Shown: positions 51,675-61,364, counted from the stretch's first letter. The stretch is DNA of 64,000 bases from Aestuariirhabdus sp049985285 (GCF_049985285.1 NZ_JBNIEU010000002.1:1054001-1118000); one strand, 5' to 3'. A program made the numbers and translations. Notes: a model not told the origin generated them from the letters alone.

Positions 51675-51866
51675 TCAGTGACAGGGGAAAACGTGGGAGT
51701 GGCGGCTGTCATGAGCGGCGTTGTGGGCGGTGGCCATAGGCAGGAAGCCAACCGCATAAAGTACGGTAGAACCCAGTAACAGGGCGCCTAACAGCTGGCG
51801 CAGGGCGTGGGTACGCACGGTAGTGCGAGGGACTTCGATGGCGGCGGTTTCGATCTTTGTATGCAT
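51675..51866 (-). CDS. cbtB: Cobalt transporter subunit CbtB
   Basis: A 63-residue CbtB with one membrane helix (about 28-45, LLGALLLGSTVLYAVGFL) and the family's C-terminal histidine cluster (ATAHNAAHDSRHSHVFPCH), which likely binds cobalt. ATG 51866 is preceded by GGAG at seven bases; the longer frame to 51965 would run into the riboswitch. It is the first gene of the cbtB-cbtA-chlI/chlD-cobO operon. Confidence 0.9.
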   Translation of the reverse strand: MHTKIETAAIEVPRTTVRTHALRQLLGALLLGSTVLYAVGFLPMATAHNAAHDSRHSHVFPCH

Positions 51867-51925
51867 AGTGTACTCCGTGCTTGCACCCGAGCAGTCAGTA
51901 GGATTAAGAGTAGTCGTGATTGTTG

Positions 51926-52080
51926 CAGGCCGGTATCCGGGCTTACGAGCGCTATTACGCCTCAATTCTTTCCCGCGTGTGGCAGGAAGTGGGGCGTTGC
52001 GCTTGATTACCGTTGCGGGGACAGCCCAGGCTGTATCAATAGCGATATCCTGATTCCCGTTTAACCTGTTAAGGCACCTG
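51926..52080 (-). promoter_or_regulatory. Cobalamin riboswitch
   Basis: The minus strand shows the conserved blocks of an adenosylcobalamin riboswitch in order: AGGTGCC near 52079, AACGGGAATCAGG, the core GCTGTCCCCGCAACGGTAAT, a CCACTTCCTGCCAC segment, CGGGAAAG, and the closing GTAAGCCCGGATACCGGCCTG-type P13 pairing region around 51926-51945. It ends about 60 bases before the cbtB start. It is therefore expected to turn off cobalt uptake and the chelatase/adenosyltransferase genes when cobalamin is plentiful. The intervening bases could carry the expression platform that hides the ribosome site. Confidence 0.92.
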
Positions 52081-52198
52081 TAAGCCGCCTACGGTACTCC
52101 AGTCCAGCGGGTTTTTGAAGGGGATAGGTCGATGATATTGAGAATTATTCATGGTTTGCTGAGAAGGATGCCTATTGTCCCTCCCAGCTTGGGTGTGG

Positions 52199-53182
52199 CT
52201 AAAGGGAGAACAGTTTGCTGCGCACGCTGCGCCGGAAATCGCTGGGGGTCATTCGCTCCTGACGTTTAAAGCTGCGGGCAAAGTAGGCATCGTCGTTAAA
52301 TCCGCAGGCCTCGGAGATGGCATGAATACCCAGATCCGTTTGGCGTAATAACTCTTTGGCAGCTTCAATGCGAAGTCGGAGCAGGTATTGATGGGCACTG
52401 AGTCCGGTCGCAGCCCTGAACCTGCGGTTGAAGGTACGTAAGCTCATATCGGCTTGAGCCGCCATCTGTGCACTGTTGAGCACTTTGTGGTGATTGTCCT
52501 GTAACCATTGCTGTACGCGAATGATGGCTTCATCGGGGTGGTTGCGTGCATCGCTGAAGGAGTAGTAAATCTGATCGTAGGATTTCCGGATTTCCCGTGA
52601 GAACTGCTGTTCTACCCGGGAGGCGATATCCCGGTCGTACAGCATCTCGATGATATGCACCATCAGGTCCGCGACGGAGTTGACGCTACCGGCGCAGTAG
52701 ATCCGGTTTGCCTCGGTAATAAAGTGATCCCGTTGCAGGTGAACCCTGGGGTAACGATTTTCAAAGCGATCAAAATAGTACCAATGGGTGGTAGCGGGCT
52801 GGTTGTCGAGCAAGCCACTCTCGGCCACCAGGCAGACACCGGTGCCGGCGACGCATAGCACGGCTCCTTTTTTATGCAGGGTTTTGAGCCACTGGATCAG
52901 GACCTCATTAGCGCGGAGTATAGGAACCGGATTGCGCCATAGGGCGGGCACCAGTACCAGGTCGCAACGGGCAACCTGGTCAATGGTAGTATCGGGCAAA
53001 ATACGCAATCCGCCGGCCATCTCGATGGCAGAGGTGGTGACGGCCGCGACGTTAATGGCCAGCTCTGTGTGCGGCGTGCGGGACAGGTGACGATAGCTGT
53101 CGGCGGCGTGCAGCATCTCCATGGGCAATGAGACGCTGGTCCCGAGCATATGTTCAATGGCGACGACGGTGACCTGTGGCAT
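52199..53182 (-). CDS. GlxA-family AraC-type transcription regulator
   Basis: A regulator of about 327 residues with an N-terminal DJ-1/PfpI-like domain (VTVVAIEHMLGTSVSLPMEML; CDLVLVPALWR; LCVAGTGVCLVAESGLLD). The C-terminal part is an AraC-type double helix-turn-helix (about 225-325: AQMAAQADMSLRTFNRRFRAATG, AISEACGFNDDAYFARSFKR). The usual catalytic Cys of DJ-1 enzymes is not in the elbow (AGTGV), so this domain is probably a sensor. I placed the start at ATG 53182; a GTG at 53209 is equally possible. It is divergent from the ketoacyl synthase gene and may control it, but the ligand is unknown. Confidence 0.88.
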   Translation of the reverse strand: MPQVTVVAIEHMLGTSVSLPMEMLHAADSYRHLSRTPHTELAINVAAVTTSAIEMAGGLRILPDTTIDQVARCDLVLVPALWRNPVPILRANEVLIQWLKTLHKKGAVLCVAGTGVCLVAESGLLDNQPATTHWYYFDRFENRYPRVHLQRDHFITEANRIYCAGSVNSVADLMVHIIEMLYDRDIASRVEQQFSREIRKSYDQIYYSFSDARNHPDEAIIRVQQWLQDNHHKVLNSAQMAAQADMSLRTFNRRFRAATGLSAHQYLLRLRIEAAKELLRQTDLGIHAISEACGFNDDAYFARSFKRQERMTPSDFRRSVRSKLFSL

Positions 53183-53348
53183 AGGTAGACTCTGTGAGCT
53201 GTTTATCACTAGTGGCCTATAATTACTATAATTTGGCCGATTAGTACAATCGCGATGGCTGGCGCGATATTAAACTACAGGCCAAAACCACTTTTCGTTT
53301 ATGGCGCTGAGTCCAGCCATGCAACGCTGCACCCCGAAGGAGAGAACC

Positions 53349-55181
53349 TTGGTCAAATTGCCCGTCATTATTGGCATGGGAGGTATCGGCCCCGCAGGCC
53401 GTACATCCTGTCATCACGCCTACCGCAGAATGGTGATTGAGAAACTGTCTGCGGCAGACGCCGAGACGACGACCCGGGCGCTGGCCCAGCTGATGGGAAA
53501 GAGCGATAACGAAACCGACTCGGAGCAGATTCTTCGTGGCACCCTGGTTCGCAAATTGGAAAACAATCTGTTTGATCCCGATTCGATCCCGCTGCATAAA
53601 GCCTTTGGTGCAAATGAGGGCTCGTCCCTGTTGGTGAACAAGAAGCGGGTGGGCAGTCCTATTCCAGCCCATTGGGATGTGAGTGAGCATGACACTACCT
53701 CGATGCGGATTGACCTGAAGGATAGCCAGCCACTGCTGGTGCCGATTACCCGTCGCTCCACCGTAAACTCCGCCGGCCAGCTTCCTTCCGGGTTTGATCC
53801 CTCATCCCTATACCAGTCGCGCAATCACCCGCGAGGATTGCAGATGAGTCTCTACGGCGCATCGGATGCTATCTCATCGCTGGGGTTTGACTGGGAGCGC
53901 GTCAAACAGAGCGTCGCACCAGACCAGATCGCGGTCTATGCTGGCAGCGGTATGGCCCAGCTGGATTACAATGGTGTGGGTGGCATGATGCAGGCGCGCT
54001 TGCTTGGAAAGCGCGTGACCTCCAAGCAGTGCCCTCTGGGTTTTGCCGAGATGCCCGCCGATTTTATCAACGCTTACGTTCTGGGTAGTGTTGGGGCGAC
54101 CGGCACCAATATGGGAGCCTGTGCCACGTTTCTCTACAACCTCAACCAGGGGATGGAAGATATTCGCAGCGGGCGCCGCCGCATTGTCCTGGTGGGTAAC
54201 TCCGAGGCGCCTTTGGTGCCCGAAGTGTTTGAGGGGTATAGCACTATGGGAGCGCTGGCCAGCGATGATGAACTGCGCGCGCTGGACGGACTCTCCCCCG
54301 AAGAGGTATTGAATCATCGCCGTGCCTGTCGCCCGTTTTCGGGTAACTGCGGATTTACCCTGGCCGAATCGGCCCAGTTTTTTGTGATTTGTGACGATGA
54401 ATTAGCTCTGGAGCTCGGAGCCAATATTTATGGCTCGGTGGCAGATATATTTGTTAATGCCGATGGAGTTAAAAAATCGATCTCGGGTCCTGGCCTCGGA
54501 AACTACATCACCGTCGCCAAGGCGATGGCGGTTGTGCGCTCGATTGTGGGTGATAAGGGTTTGAAGCGCAGCTTTGTTCAGGCTCATGGTACCGGGACGC
54601 CGCAAAATCGAATTACCGAGTCCCATATTCTGAATGAAGCGGCTCGGGTGTTTGGTATTCAGGGCTTGCCGGTGACGGCGATAAAATCTTACGTCGGGCA
54701 CTCCATTGCGGCTGCCGCCGGTGATCAGCTGGCTGCAACCCTGGGTACCTGGCAATACGGTGTGATACCCGGTATCACCACCATCGACCACCTAGCCGAT
54801 GATGTTTACAAGGATCAGTTGCGCTTTTTGATGCAGCACGAAGAGGTGAACGCCGAGGCGATGGATGTAGCCTTCTTGAACTCCAAGGGCTTTGGTGGCA
54901 ATAACGCGACGGGCGCTATTCTGGCACCCCACGTAACCCGCGATATTCTACTTAAGCGCCACGGCAAGGAAGCGATGACAAACTACCAAAAACTGAATGA
55001 GCAAACCCAGGAGCGTCAGGCCGACTATGACGCGGCCTGCATCAAGGGCGAAACCCGTCCCATTTATCGATTCGGCGAAGGGGTTTTGGGGGGAGAGGAT
55101 ATCGAGTTCAACCGCAAAGAGTTGCGGATTCCCGGTTATGCCAAGCCCGTCGACCTGGACCTGGGTAACCCCTACGAGTAG
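53349..55181 (+). CDS. fabY: Beta-ketoacyl-ACP synthase, FabY-like
   Basis: A 610-residue thiolase-fold condensing enzyme resembling Pseudomonas FabY, which starts fatty acid synthesis by condensing acetyl-CoA with malonyl-ACP and replaces FabH. The N-terminus KLPVIIGMGGIGPAGRTSCHH is FabY-like. Catalytic residues are Cys258 (GACATFLYNL), His413 (QAHGTGTPQN) and His451 (YVGHSIAAAAG). The start is TTG 53349, set by the strong site AAGGAG at 53337-53342 and by the family N-terminus; an upstream ATG-like frame at 53301 lacks both. It stands alone, followed by a terminator. A secondary-metabolite ketosynthase is an alternative, but no such cluster is present. Confidence 0.85.
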   Translation: MVKLPVIIGMGGIGPAGRTSCHHAYRRMVIEKLSAADAETTTRALAQLMGKSDNETDSEQILRGTLVRKLENNLFDPDSIPLHKAFGANEGSSLLVNKKRVGSPIPAHWDVSEHDTTSMRIDLKDSQPLLVPITRRSTVNSAGQLPSGFDPSSLYQSRNHPRGLQMSLYGASDAISSLGFDWERVKQSVAPDQIAVYAGSGMAQLDYNGVGGMMQARLLGKRVTSKQCPLGFAEMPADFINAYVLGSVGATGTNMGACATFLYNLNQGMEDIRSGRRRIVLVGNSEAPLVPEVFEGYSTMGALASDDELRALDGLSPEEVLNHRRACRPFSGNCGFTLAESAQFFVICDDELALELGANIYGSVADIFVNADGVKKSISGPGLGNYITVAKAMAVVRSIVGDKGLKRSFVQAHGTGTPQNRITESHILNEAARVFGIQGLPVTAIKSYVGHSIAAAAGDQLAATLGTWQYGVIPGITTIDHLADDVYKDQLRFLMQHEEVNAEAMDVAFLNSKGFGGNNATGAILAPHVTRDILLKRHGKEAMTNYQKLNEQTQERQADYDAACIKGETRPIYRFGEGVLGGEDIEFNRKELRIPGYAKPVDLDLGNPYE

Positions 55182-55207
55182 ACCTACGCCGACTGTCCGC
55201 GAGACTA

Positions 55208-55240
55208 GAAAGACCGGCTATAGCCGGTCTTTCGGGTTTT
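55208..55240 (+). terminator. Rho-independent terminator after the ketoacyl synthase gene
   Basis: A perfect 11-pair stem (GAAAGACCGGC / GCCGGTCTTTC) with a TATA loop is followed by GGGTTTT. It lies 27 bases after the synthase stop. The short T-run favours the plus strand. Confidence 0.8.
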
Positions 55241-55258
55241 GGTAGGGTGTTCGCAGGA

Positions 55259-55678
55259 TCAGGAGTTATGCCAGCAGCCTTTGCCGTTTTCATTTAGTGC
55301 GCGCAGGATGTCAGAGCGGGTGATTAATCCTTGCAGCTGGCCGTTATGTACCACGGGGTAAACTTTGGGTTTGTCTTCGAGCATTCTTGATGCGACATCG
55401 ATGATGTCATCGTCGGGGGAGACCGTGAGTACATCGGAGCGCATCACTTCGTTTACCCGTGCTTTTTGATCGCAGTAGTAGGATTCGTTCACAACTGCCC
55501 GGATGCAGTCCTGCTCGGAAACCCATCCAACCACCTTGTGCTGATCATCGACCACAGGCAAACCAGGAACATGCTCCTTGGTTAATCGCTCAACTACAAC
55601 GCCAAGGTCCGTTCCACAGGCAATGGGTGGATGATTCCTGGTCATGTAATCCGAGACTCGTATTGAAGGCCTATTCAT
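55259..55678 (-). CDS. CBS-domain pair protein
   Basis: A 139-residue protein consisting of two CBS domains (VSDYMTRNHPPIACGTDLGV ... LPVVDDQHKVVGWVSEQDC; VNEVMRSDVLTVSPDDDIID ... YPVVHNGQLQGLITRSDILR). Stand-alone CBS pairs usually bind adenosine nucleotides and regulate a partner; the partner is unknown. It converges with the ketoacyl synthase gene across the terminator. The 307 bases upstream, to 55986, hold only the hairpin at 55957. Confidence 0.88.
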   Translation of the reverse strand: MNRPSIRVSDYMTRNHPPIACGTDLGVVVERLTKEHVPGLPVVDDQHKVVGWVSEQDCIRAVVNESYYCDQKARVNEVMRSDVLTVSPDDDIIDVASRMLEDKPKVYPVVHNGQLQGLITRSDILRALNENGKGCWHNS

Positions 55679-55956
55679 AGTCGTTGTTCCTTGCTGTTAA
55701 CGGCATGGGAAACGGTACTAACATTGCTGTACCCTGTCGTTATTAAGTTTAGACCATTGTGCTGATGCGAAGAGTTTCCTGTAAGGGCTGTGATTAGGGT
55801 CAAGCTGCAGGCCCATAACCCGGGCCGTGTGACAGCATCGCGGGGGCAGCAGGAAGCTTATCGTTGAGGCTCCACAGAGCGGGATCTAGCGCCTTCTTAA
55901 TGGCCGGGTAACGGGCGGTGTCTGCTACCACCGCCACACTTTACTGAGTATTTGCA

Positions 55957-55978
55957 GGTGCCCGTTTGCGCGGGCACC
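55957..55978 (-). terminator. Hairpin after the peroxiredoxin-glutaredoxin gene
   Basis: GGTGCCCG pairs with CGGGCACC around a six-base loop, eight bases after the gene's stop on the minus strand. The following T-tract is weak (TGCAAATACTC), so this may be a stabilising hairpin rather than an efficient terminator. Confidence 0.5.
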
Positions 55979-55985
55979 GATTAAC

Positions 55986-56714
55986 CTAGGATAGATAGGC
56001 CTCCAGCTCATCAGCGCTACCGATCAGCTTGCCGCCGATAAACACCTGGGGAACCGTCCCGGCTCCGGTGGTCGCGCGCAAGGAGCGGGTGGTGATCTCA
56101 TTGCCGAGCTCTATCTGTTCGTAGGAGTAGCCCCTGTCTTCGAGCAATGCTTTGGCTCTTGCGCAGTGCGGGCATCCTGGTTTGGTAAACAGGGTTACAA
56201 ACTCTGGCACCTTTGCGGTGGGATTGAGGTAATTAAGCAGCGTATCTGCGTCGGATACCTCAAAAGGATCGCCGGGCTGATCGGGCTCGATGAACATCTT
56301 TTCGATGACGCCGTCGCGCACCAGCATGGAGTAACGCCAGCTGCGTTTGCCAAACCCTAGCTCTGCCTTGTTAACCAGCATCCCCATACCCTCGCTGAAA
56401 TCTCCGTTGCCATCGGGGATAAAACGAATATTCTCGGCGTGTTGCACGGCTTGCCACTCGTTCATGACAAAGGTGTCATTGACTGAAAGGCAGATAATCT
56501 CATCGATCCCGTTCTCCGCGAAGACACCGGCGAGCTCGTTGTAGCGCGGCAGATGGGTGGAGCTGCAGGTGGGTGTGAATGCCCCGGGAAGGGCAAAGAC
56601 GATCACATTTTTTCCTTTAAACAGCGCCTCACTGGTGACCTGTTTCCACTCATTATTCTCCCTCAGGGTAAAGGTAACCTGAGGTACGGACTGGCCTTCG
56701 CGATGTTTGAACAT
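55986..56714 (-). CDS. Hybrid peroxiredoxin 5-glutaredoxin
   Basis: A 242-residue glutathione peroxidase-like fusion. Residues 1-165 are a Prx5-type peroxiredoxin with the peroxidatic Cys50 in PGAFTPTCS. Residues ~170-242 form a glutaredoxin with CPHC at 181-184 and the GTVPQVFIGG glutathione-binding stretch. The built-in glutaredoxin regenerates the peroxiredoxin with glutathione. The gene stands alone; no OxyR gene is adjacent. It is cytoplasmic, with no signal peptide. Confidence 0.94.
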   Translation of the reverse strand: MFKHREGQSVPQVTFTLRENNEWKQVTSEALFKGKNVIVFALPGAFTPTCSSTHLPRYNELAGVFAENGIDEIICLSVNDTFVMNEWQAVQHAENIRFIPDGNGDFSEGMGMLVNKAELGFGKRSWRYSMLVRDGVIEKMFIEPDQPGDPFEVSDADTLLNYLNPTAKVPEFVTLFTKPGCPHCARAKALLEDRGYSYEQIELGNEITTRSLRATTGAGTVPQVFIGGKLIGSADELEAYLS

Positions 56715-56923
56715 AATGATCTCCTGATAAGTAATCTGTAATGTTGCATCAAGTATTGCCCAAGATTATGAATTCATAAAATTAAATAATTATCTATAAC
56801 TAATAGATAAAACTAATGATCAATAGTGGCTCCGTCACTCTATAAGAGACTTCTCTCGAACCTATCTTTGAGTATGATGGTTTGGCCATAAGGATTGTCG
56901 CTTCTATTACTGGATGAGATGAA

Positions 56924-58204
56924 ATGAGTGATATCACAGGGAACAAAGTCTCCGCCGTGCGCCGTTGGGTCTGGCCTTTACTGATCGTACTGGCTACCTC
57001 TCTGGTAGTGGCAGCGCTAAAGCTGGGGGGGACTCGTAGTGAGCGGCAGGCCGGGGGCACACCTGTGCCGTTGGTGGCTACCCAGATCGTCAAGCCCGAT
57101 AGCTATCGCCCCCGCCTGCAGCTTTATGGTCGTATTGAATCTCCCAGTCGAGTTGTGCTGAGCGCCCCCATAACGGCATTTGTCGGTACCGTAATCGCGA
57201 GGGAGGGCGCTAAGGTCAATAAGGGAGACCTGTTGGTTGCCCTGGATCCTCGTGATGCGGAGTTGGCGCTACAGCAATCCCAGGCACAGCTATTAGATGT
57301 AAAGGCACGAATTAGTGCCGAGCACACCCGGCATCGTTCAGAGCAGGAGACGTTGAAGCGGGAACGCCAGCTGTTGGATATTTCCAGGCGGGGCGTGGAA
57401 CGCCAGCAGTCCCTGCAAAGCCGCAATATGAGCTCCAAAACCCAGCTCGATGAGGCCCTGCGCAGTGAGGCGCTGCAGGCGCTGGCGGTTACTCGAATTG
57501 AATTAAATCTATCCGACCACCAAAATCGCCTGGCGCAGTTACAGGCCCAGGAAGATCGCTCCGCGGCGGCGGTGCGACAAGCGGAGCTGGATCTTTCGCG
57601 AGCGAGGGTGACCGCACCATTTTTCGCGCGGGTGATCTCGGTTTCGGTCGCCCGTGGCGCACGGGTTAAATCCGGGGATGCTTTGGTTTCGCTGTTTGAT
57701 GTCAGTCAACTGGAAGTTCGCGCCCAGATTCCCGGTCGCTACCTGGCGGGATTACGTCAATATCTGTTGGAGGGTGAAGCTATTACCGGACGCCTGCGCC
57801 TCGATGGGGTCACCACGAACGTCACTCTGGATCGCTTGGCGGCGTCTGTAGCGGGTGGCAGAGGCGGTGTCGATGCGCTGTTTAGTCTCTCCCCTACGGA
57901 GGCAAGCTTTATGGAGATCGGGCGCACGGTGGTGATTGATATCGACTTGCCGGCGCAGGAGGGCCTGATTGCGGTCCCCGCGCAGGCAATTTATGGAGAT
58001 CGCAGGCTATATAGAGTCAATAGTGATCAGCTGCTTGAATCCGTAGAGATCGACAAAGTGGGGGAGTGGCAGGATGAAAGTGGTGAGTGGGTGCTGATTC
58101 GGGCGCCCCGGTTAAAGTCTGGAGAGCGCGTGATGATTACTCAGCTTCCAGGAGCGGTGAGTGGATTGAAGGTCTCTTCAGCCCCTATCGGAGCCACTAA
58201 ATGA
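56924..58204 (+). CDS. RND efflux periplasmic adaptor
   Basis: A 426-residue membrane fusion protein for an RND pump. One N-terminal membrane anchor (about 17-35, VWPLLIVLATSLVVAALKL) precedes a lipoyl half-domain (APITAFVGTVIAREGAKVNK), a coiled-coil hairpin (~110-215) and the second half (VTAPFFARVISVSVARGARV), then a beta-barrel. No lipobox is present, so it is anchored by the helix. It overlaps the pump gene by four bases (ATGA). The substrate is unknown, and no outer-membrane channel gene accompanies it. Confidence 0.92.
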   Translation: MSDITGNKVSAVRRWVWPLLIVLATSLVVAALKLGGTRSERQAGGTPVPLVATQIVKPDSYRPRLQLYGRIESPSRVVLSAPITAFVGTVIAREGAKVNKGDLLVALDPRDAELALQQSQAQLLDVKARISAEHTRHRSEQETLKRERQLLDISRRGVERQQSLQSRNMSSKTQLDEALRSEALQALAVTRIELNLSDHQNRLAQLQAQEDRSAAAVRQAELDLSRARVTAPFFARVISVSVARGARVKSGDALVSLFDVSQLEVRAQIPGRYLAGLRQYLLEGEAITGRLRLDGVTTNVTLDRLAASVAGGRGGVDALFSLSPTEASFMEIGRTVVIDIDLPAQEGLIAVPAQAIYGDRRLYRVNSDQLLESVEIDKVGEWQDESGEWVLIRAPRLKSGERVMITQLPGAVSGLKVSSAPIGATK

Positions 58205-61200
58205 GTAAGCCGAAAGCAGAGGAGGCACAACGGGGCTTTCTTTCACTTTTTGCCAGCCACCGTGTGGCATCAAATCTATTAATGGGTTTGATTATTCTCG
58301 CCGGGCTGTGGGCGTTGCAACGGCTGAATACGCAGTTTTTCCCGGAGTTTGAAGTCGACCTGATTACCGTTAACGTTGTCTGGAGTGGAGCGAGTGCAGA
58401 GGATGTGGAGCGTGCCATTACCATTCCGGTTGAACGGGAGCTCAAGGGCATTAACGGGATTGAAAAAAACTTCGCCAAATCCAGTTCGGGAATCAGCAGT
58501 TTTCGCCTTGAGGTGGACCCCGATAGCGAAATGGGTTTGGTGCTCGATGATGTTAAGCAGGCGATCGACTCGGTAACCAATTTGCCGGAGGACGCGGAAG
58601 AGCCGGTGGTGCAAAAACTGACTCGTTACGAGTCGGTCGCCAAAGTGCTGGTGACCGGAACCGACACCCTGGCGGAACTGGTGCCGCTGGTGTATCGGTT
58701 GGAACGGGAGCTACTCGCACTGGGCGTGCGTAAGGTGAACTTCACCGGTATGCCCGAAGAGGAGATCGCGATCCAGATCGCTCCGCAAGAGCTGCACGAC
58801 CTTGGGTTGACGCTGGAGGAGGTTGCCAATTTTGTGCGCCAGCGCAGCCGTGATCTGCCAGCGGGAACCGCGGGGCGCAAGGAGGGTTCGCGTATGGTGC
58901 GTAGCCTTGGTCAGGAACGTAGCGTCGGTGGTTTTGAATCCTTGCCCCTGCTGGTGCAGGAAAATGGTGTGTTGGTGCGCCTTGGCGATGTGGCCCATAT
59001 CGAGCGGCGATCCCAGGATGGCGAAAGTTACATCACCTATAAAGGGAAGCCTGCTATTCAGATGTCCCTGATGCGGGCCAAAAAAGATGACACCCTTAAA
59101 TCGGCACGGCTGATGAACCAGTGGCTGGAGCAAAAGCGCTCGGAGCTGCCCGATACGATCTCGTTACTGGTTTACGATGAGAGTTGGACCTATCTGAAAG
59201 ATCGAATTGACCTGCTGCTCAAAAACGGCCTGGGCGGGTTGGTTCTGGTTATCGGCATTCTGTTCCTGTTTCTCAATGTACGGGTGGCCTGGTGGGTGAC
59301 GGTGGGAATCCCAATCTCCTTTCTGGCGGCGCTGGCCGTGCTGTATCTTATCGGGGGGAGTATCAACCTGATCAGCCTGTTTGGCTTGATCATGACCCTC
59401 GGCATTATCGTCGATGATGCGATCGTGGTGGGTGAGAACACTCTCGCGCGTTTGCAAGATGGTGATACGCCACTTCATGCGTCAGTTAGCGGTGCCCGCC
59501 GTATGTTTGCCCCTGTGGTCGCCTCCTCCATGACGACGATAGCTGCCTTCTTGCCGTTACTGATGATAGGCGGCAATATCGGTAATATCCTGATTGATAT
59601 TCCAACCGTGGTGATCTGCGTCATCGTCGCCTCACTGGTGGAGTGCTTCCTGATCTTACCTGGCCACCTGCGCCATAGCTTAAAGAGTGAAGGTGAGCCG
59701 GGGAGGTGGCGGAAATCGTTTGATGAGCGTTTTGAGCGGTTTCGTGAGGAGCGGTTTAGAGGGTGGGTGCAACGTTTTATCGAGCATCGAACGACGACAA
59801 TTACCGCTGCTTTTGCGCTCTTTGTATTGAGTGTTTCACTGCTCTCTACGGGTTGGATCAAGTTTACTTTTTTTCCTACCATCGATAGCACCGTTGTGAA
59901 TGCCAGTGTGCAGTTCAGTGTGGGCACATCGGAGAGCGAGGTTAATGAGTTTCTGGACTATCTTGAAGAGAAACTATTTGAAGCAGATGCCGCATTGGGT
60001 GGTGGCCTTGTGGTGCATGCGATCTCCATGCACAAGCAGGGGCTGATCAATGACTTCAGTGGCCTGTTCGACAGTGGTGATGAGTTTGGCGCGCTTAAGG
60101 TCGAGATCCTGTCTGCCGATTCGAGGGAGCTGACCAACCAGCAGATCATTGATGCCTGGCGCTCGCGTATCCAGCTCCCCCCCGGCATAGAAAAGTTCTC
60201 TATCGCCCAGCAACAAGCGGGTCCTCCGGGCAAACCGATTGAGATAAAACTGGTCGGAGGCGATGTGGGGAGTTTGAAGGAGGCCTCGCTCGCGTTGCAG
60301 GCTGACCTGAGCGGGTACCTTGGAGTCAGTAACGTAGATGATGACTTACCCTATGGGCGCGAGCAGATTATCTATCGTCTTAAACCCGCCGCCCAAGCCC
60401 TGGGGCTAACCCTGCAGGGCGTGGGGCGCCAGCTACGCTCAGCGCTTGATGGCCAGTTGGTGCAGGTGTTTCACGATGCGAATGCCGAGGTGGAGGTTCG
60501 TGTGGTGCTGCCCGATGTTGAGCGGGACTACCTGAACCGACTGCGCCAGATGCCTTTTATTATGCCCAATGGCCGCACAGAGCTGCTGGATAACGTGGTG
60601 GAGTTCTCAAGTCGGCAGGGTATCGACAGTTTGAATCGCGTAGATGGAGAGCTTGCGGTGCTGGTGACCGCTGATGTTGATGAGAACACCGGAAATGCGG
60701 ATGAAATCATCGCTCAGTTGCAGGAGAGTACCTTTGCCAAGCTGGTCGATCGTTATGGCGTCAGAATTGAGTTCGAAGGGCGTAGCGCGGAGCAGCAGGA
60801 GACCATCGCCGATATGTTAAGCGGCCTGGTGTTGGCACTACTGCTGATCTATATCATCCTGGCCTGGGTATTTTCATCGTACTCCTGGCCCATTGCGGTG
60901 ATGCTGGCTATTCCGTTTGGTATCACCGGGGCGATATTTGGCCACCTGTTTATGGGGCTGGATATGACGATTCTCTCCCTGTTTGGTGTCTTTGGGTTAA
61001 CGGGTATCGTGATTAACGACTCGATTGTCCTTATCAGTTTTTATCACGAGCTGCGCGAGAAGGGGTGGACCATTACTGATGCGATTGTGGAGGCCGCCTG
61101 CAAGCGGCTTCGGGCCGTCCTGTTGACCTCCTTAACCACAATTGCCGGTTTAACTCCGATCCTGTTCGAGACCTCTCTGCAAGCTCAGTTCTTGATACCG

Positions 61201-61362
61201 ATGGCGACATCCATCGTGTTCGGGCTCGCCTTTGGTACTCTGCTGATTCTATTGGTGATTCCGGCACAGCTCATTGTTATTGAAAGCCTGACGGCAAAGT
61301 TTCGGGCCCATCGGCATATGCACAAAGTAGAGTCACTCTCTGCACGGAATGAGGGGGGATAG
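58201..61362 (+). CDS. RND-family efflux pump permease
   Basis: A 1,053-residue inner-membrane proton-driven pump with 12 helices and two large periplasmic loops. The helix 4 proton-relay pair is visible as Asp-Asp in LGIIVDDAIVVGENT. The second-half counterpart reads GIVINDSIVLISF, where one Asp is Asn as is usual. The sequence belongs to the HAE1-like group (MGLIILAGLWALQRLNTQFFP opening, ERAITIPVEREL next). It forms an operon with the adaptor upstream and the sirtuin downstream (two-base gap). The drug or lipid substrate cannot be inferred. Confidence 0.94.
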   Translation: MSKPKAEEAQRGFLSLFASHRVASNLLMGLIILAGLWALQRLNTQFFPEFEVDLITVNVVWSGASAEDVERAITIPVERELKGINGIEKNFAKSSSGISSFRLEVDPDSEMGLVLDDVKQAIDSVTNLPEDAEEPVVQKLTRYESVAKVLVTGTDTLAELVPLVYRLERELLALGVRKVNFTGMPEEEIAIQIAPQELHDLGLTLEEVANFVRQRSRDLPAGTAGRKEGSRMVRSLGQERSVGGFESLPLLVQENGVLVRLGDVAHIERRSQDGESYITYKGKPAIQMSLMRAKKDDTLKSARLMNQWLEQKRSELPDTISLLVYDESWTYLKDRIDLLLKNGLGGLVLVIGILFLFLNVRVAWWVTVGIPISFLAALAVLYLIGGSINLISLFGLIMTLGIIVDDAIVVGENTLARLQDGDTPLHASVSGARRMFAPVVASSMTTIAAFLPLLMIGGNIGNILIDIPTVVICVIVASLVECFLILPGHLRHSLKSEGEPGRWRKSFDERFERFREERFRGWVQRFIEHRTTTITAAFALFVLSVSLLSTGWIKFTFFPTIDSTVVNASVQFSVGTSESEVNEFLDYLEEKLFEADAALGGGLVVHAISMHKQGLINDFSGLFDSGDEFGALKVEILSADSRELTNQQIIDAWRSRIQLPPGIEKFSIAQQQAGPPGKPIEIKLVGGDVGSLKEASLALQADLSGYLGVSNVDDDLPYGREQIIYRLKPAAQALGLTLQGVGRQLRSALDGQLVQVFHDANAEVEVRVVLPDVERDYLNRLRQMPFIMPNGRTELLDNVVEFSSRQGIDSLNRVDGELAVLVTADVDENTGNADEIIAQLQESTFAKLVDRYGVRIEFEGRSAEQQETIADMLSGLVLALLLIYIILAWVFSSYSWPIAVMLAIPFGITGAIFGHLFMGLDMTILSLFGVFGLTGIVINDSIVLISFYHELREKGWTITDAIVEAACKRLRAVLLTSLTTIAGLTPILFETSLQAQFLIPMATSIVFGLAFGTLLILLVIPAQLIVIESLTAKFRAHRHMHKVESLSARNEGG

Positions 61363-61364
61363 GG

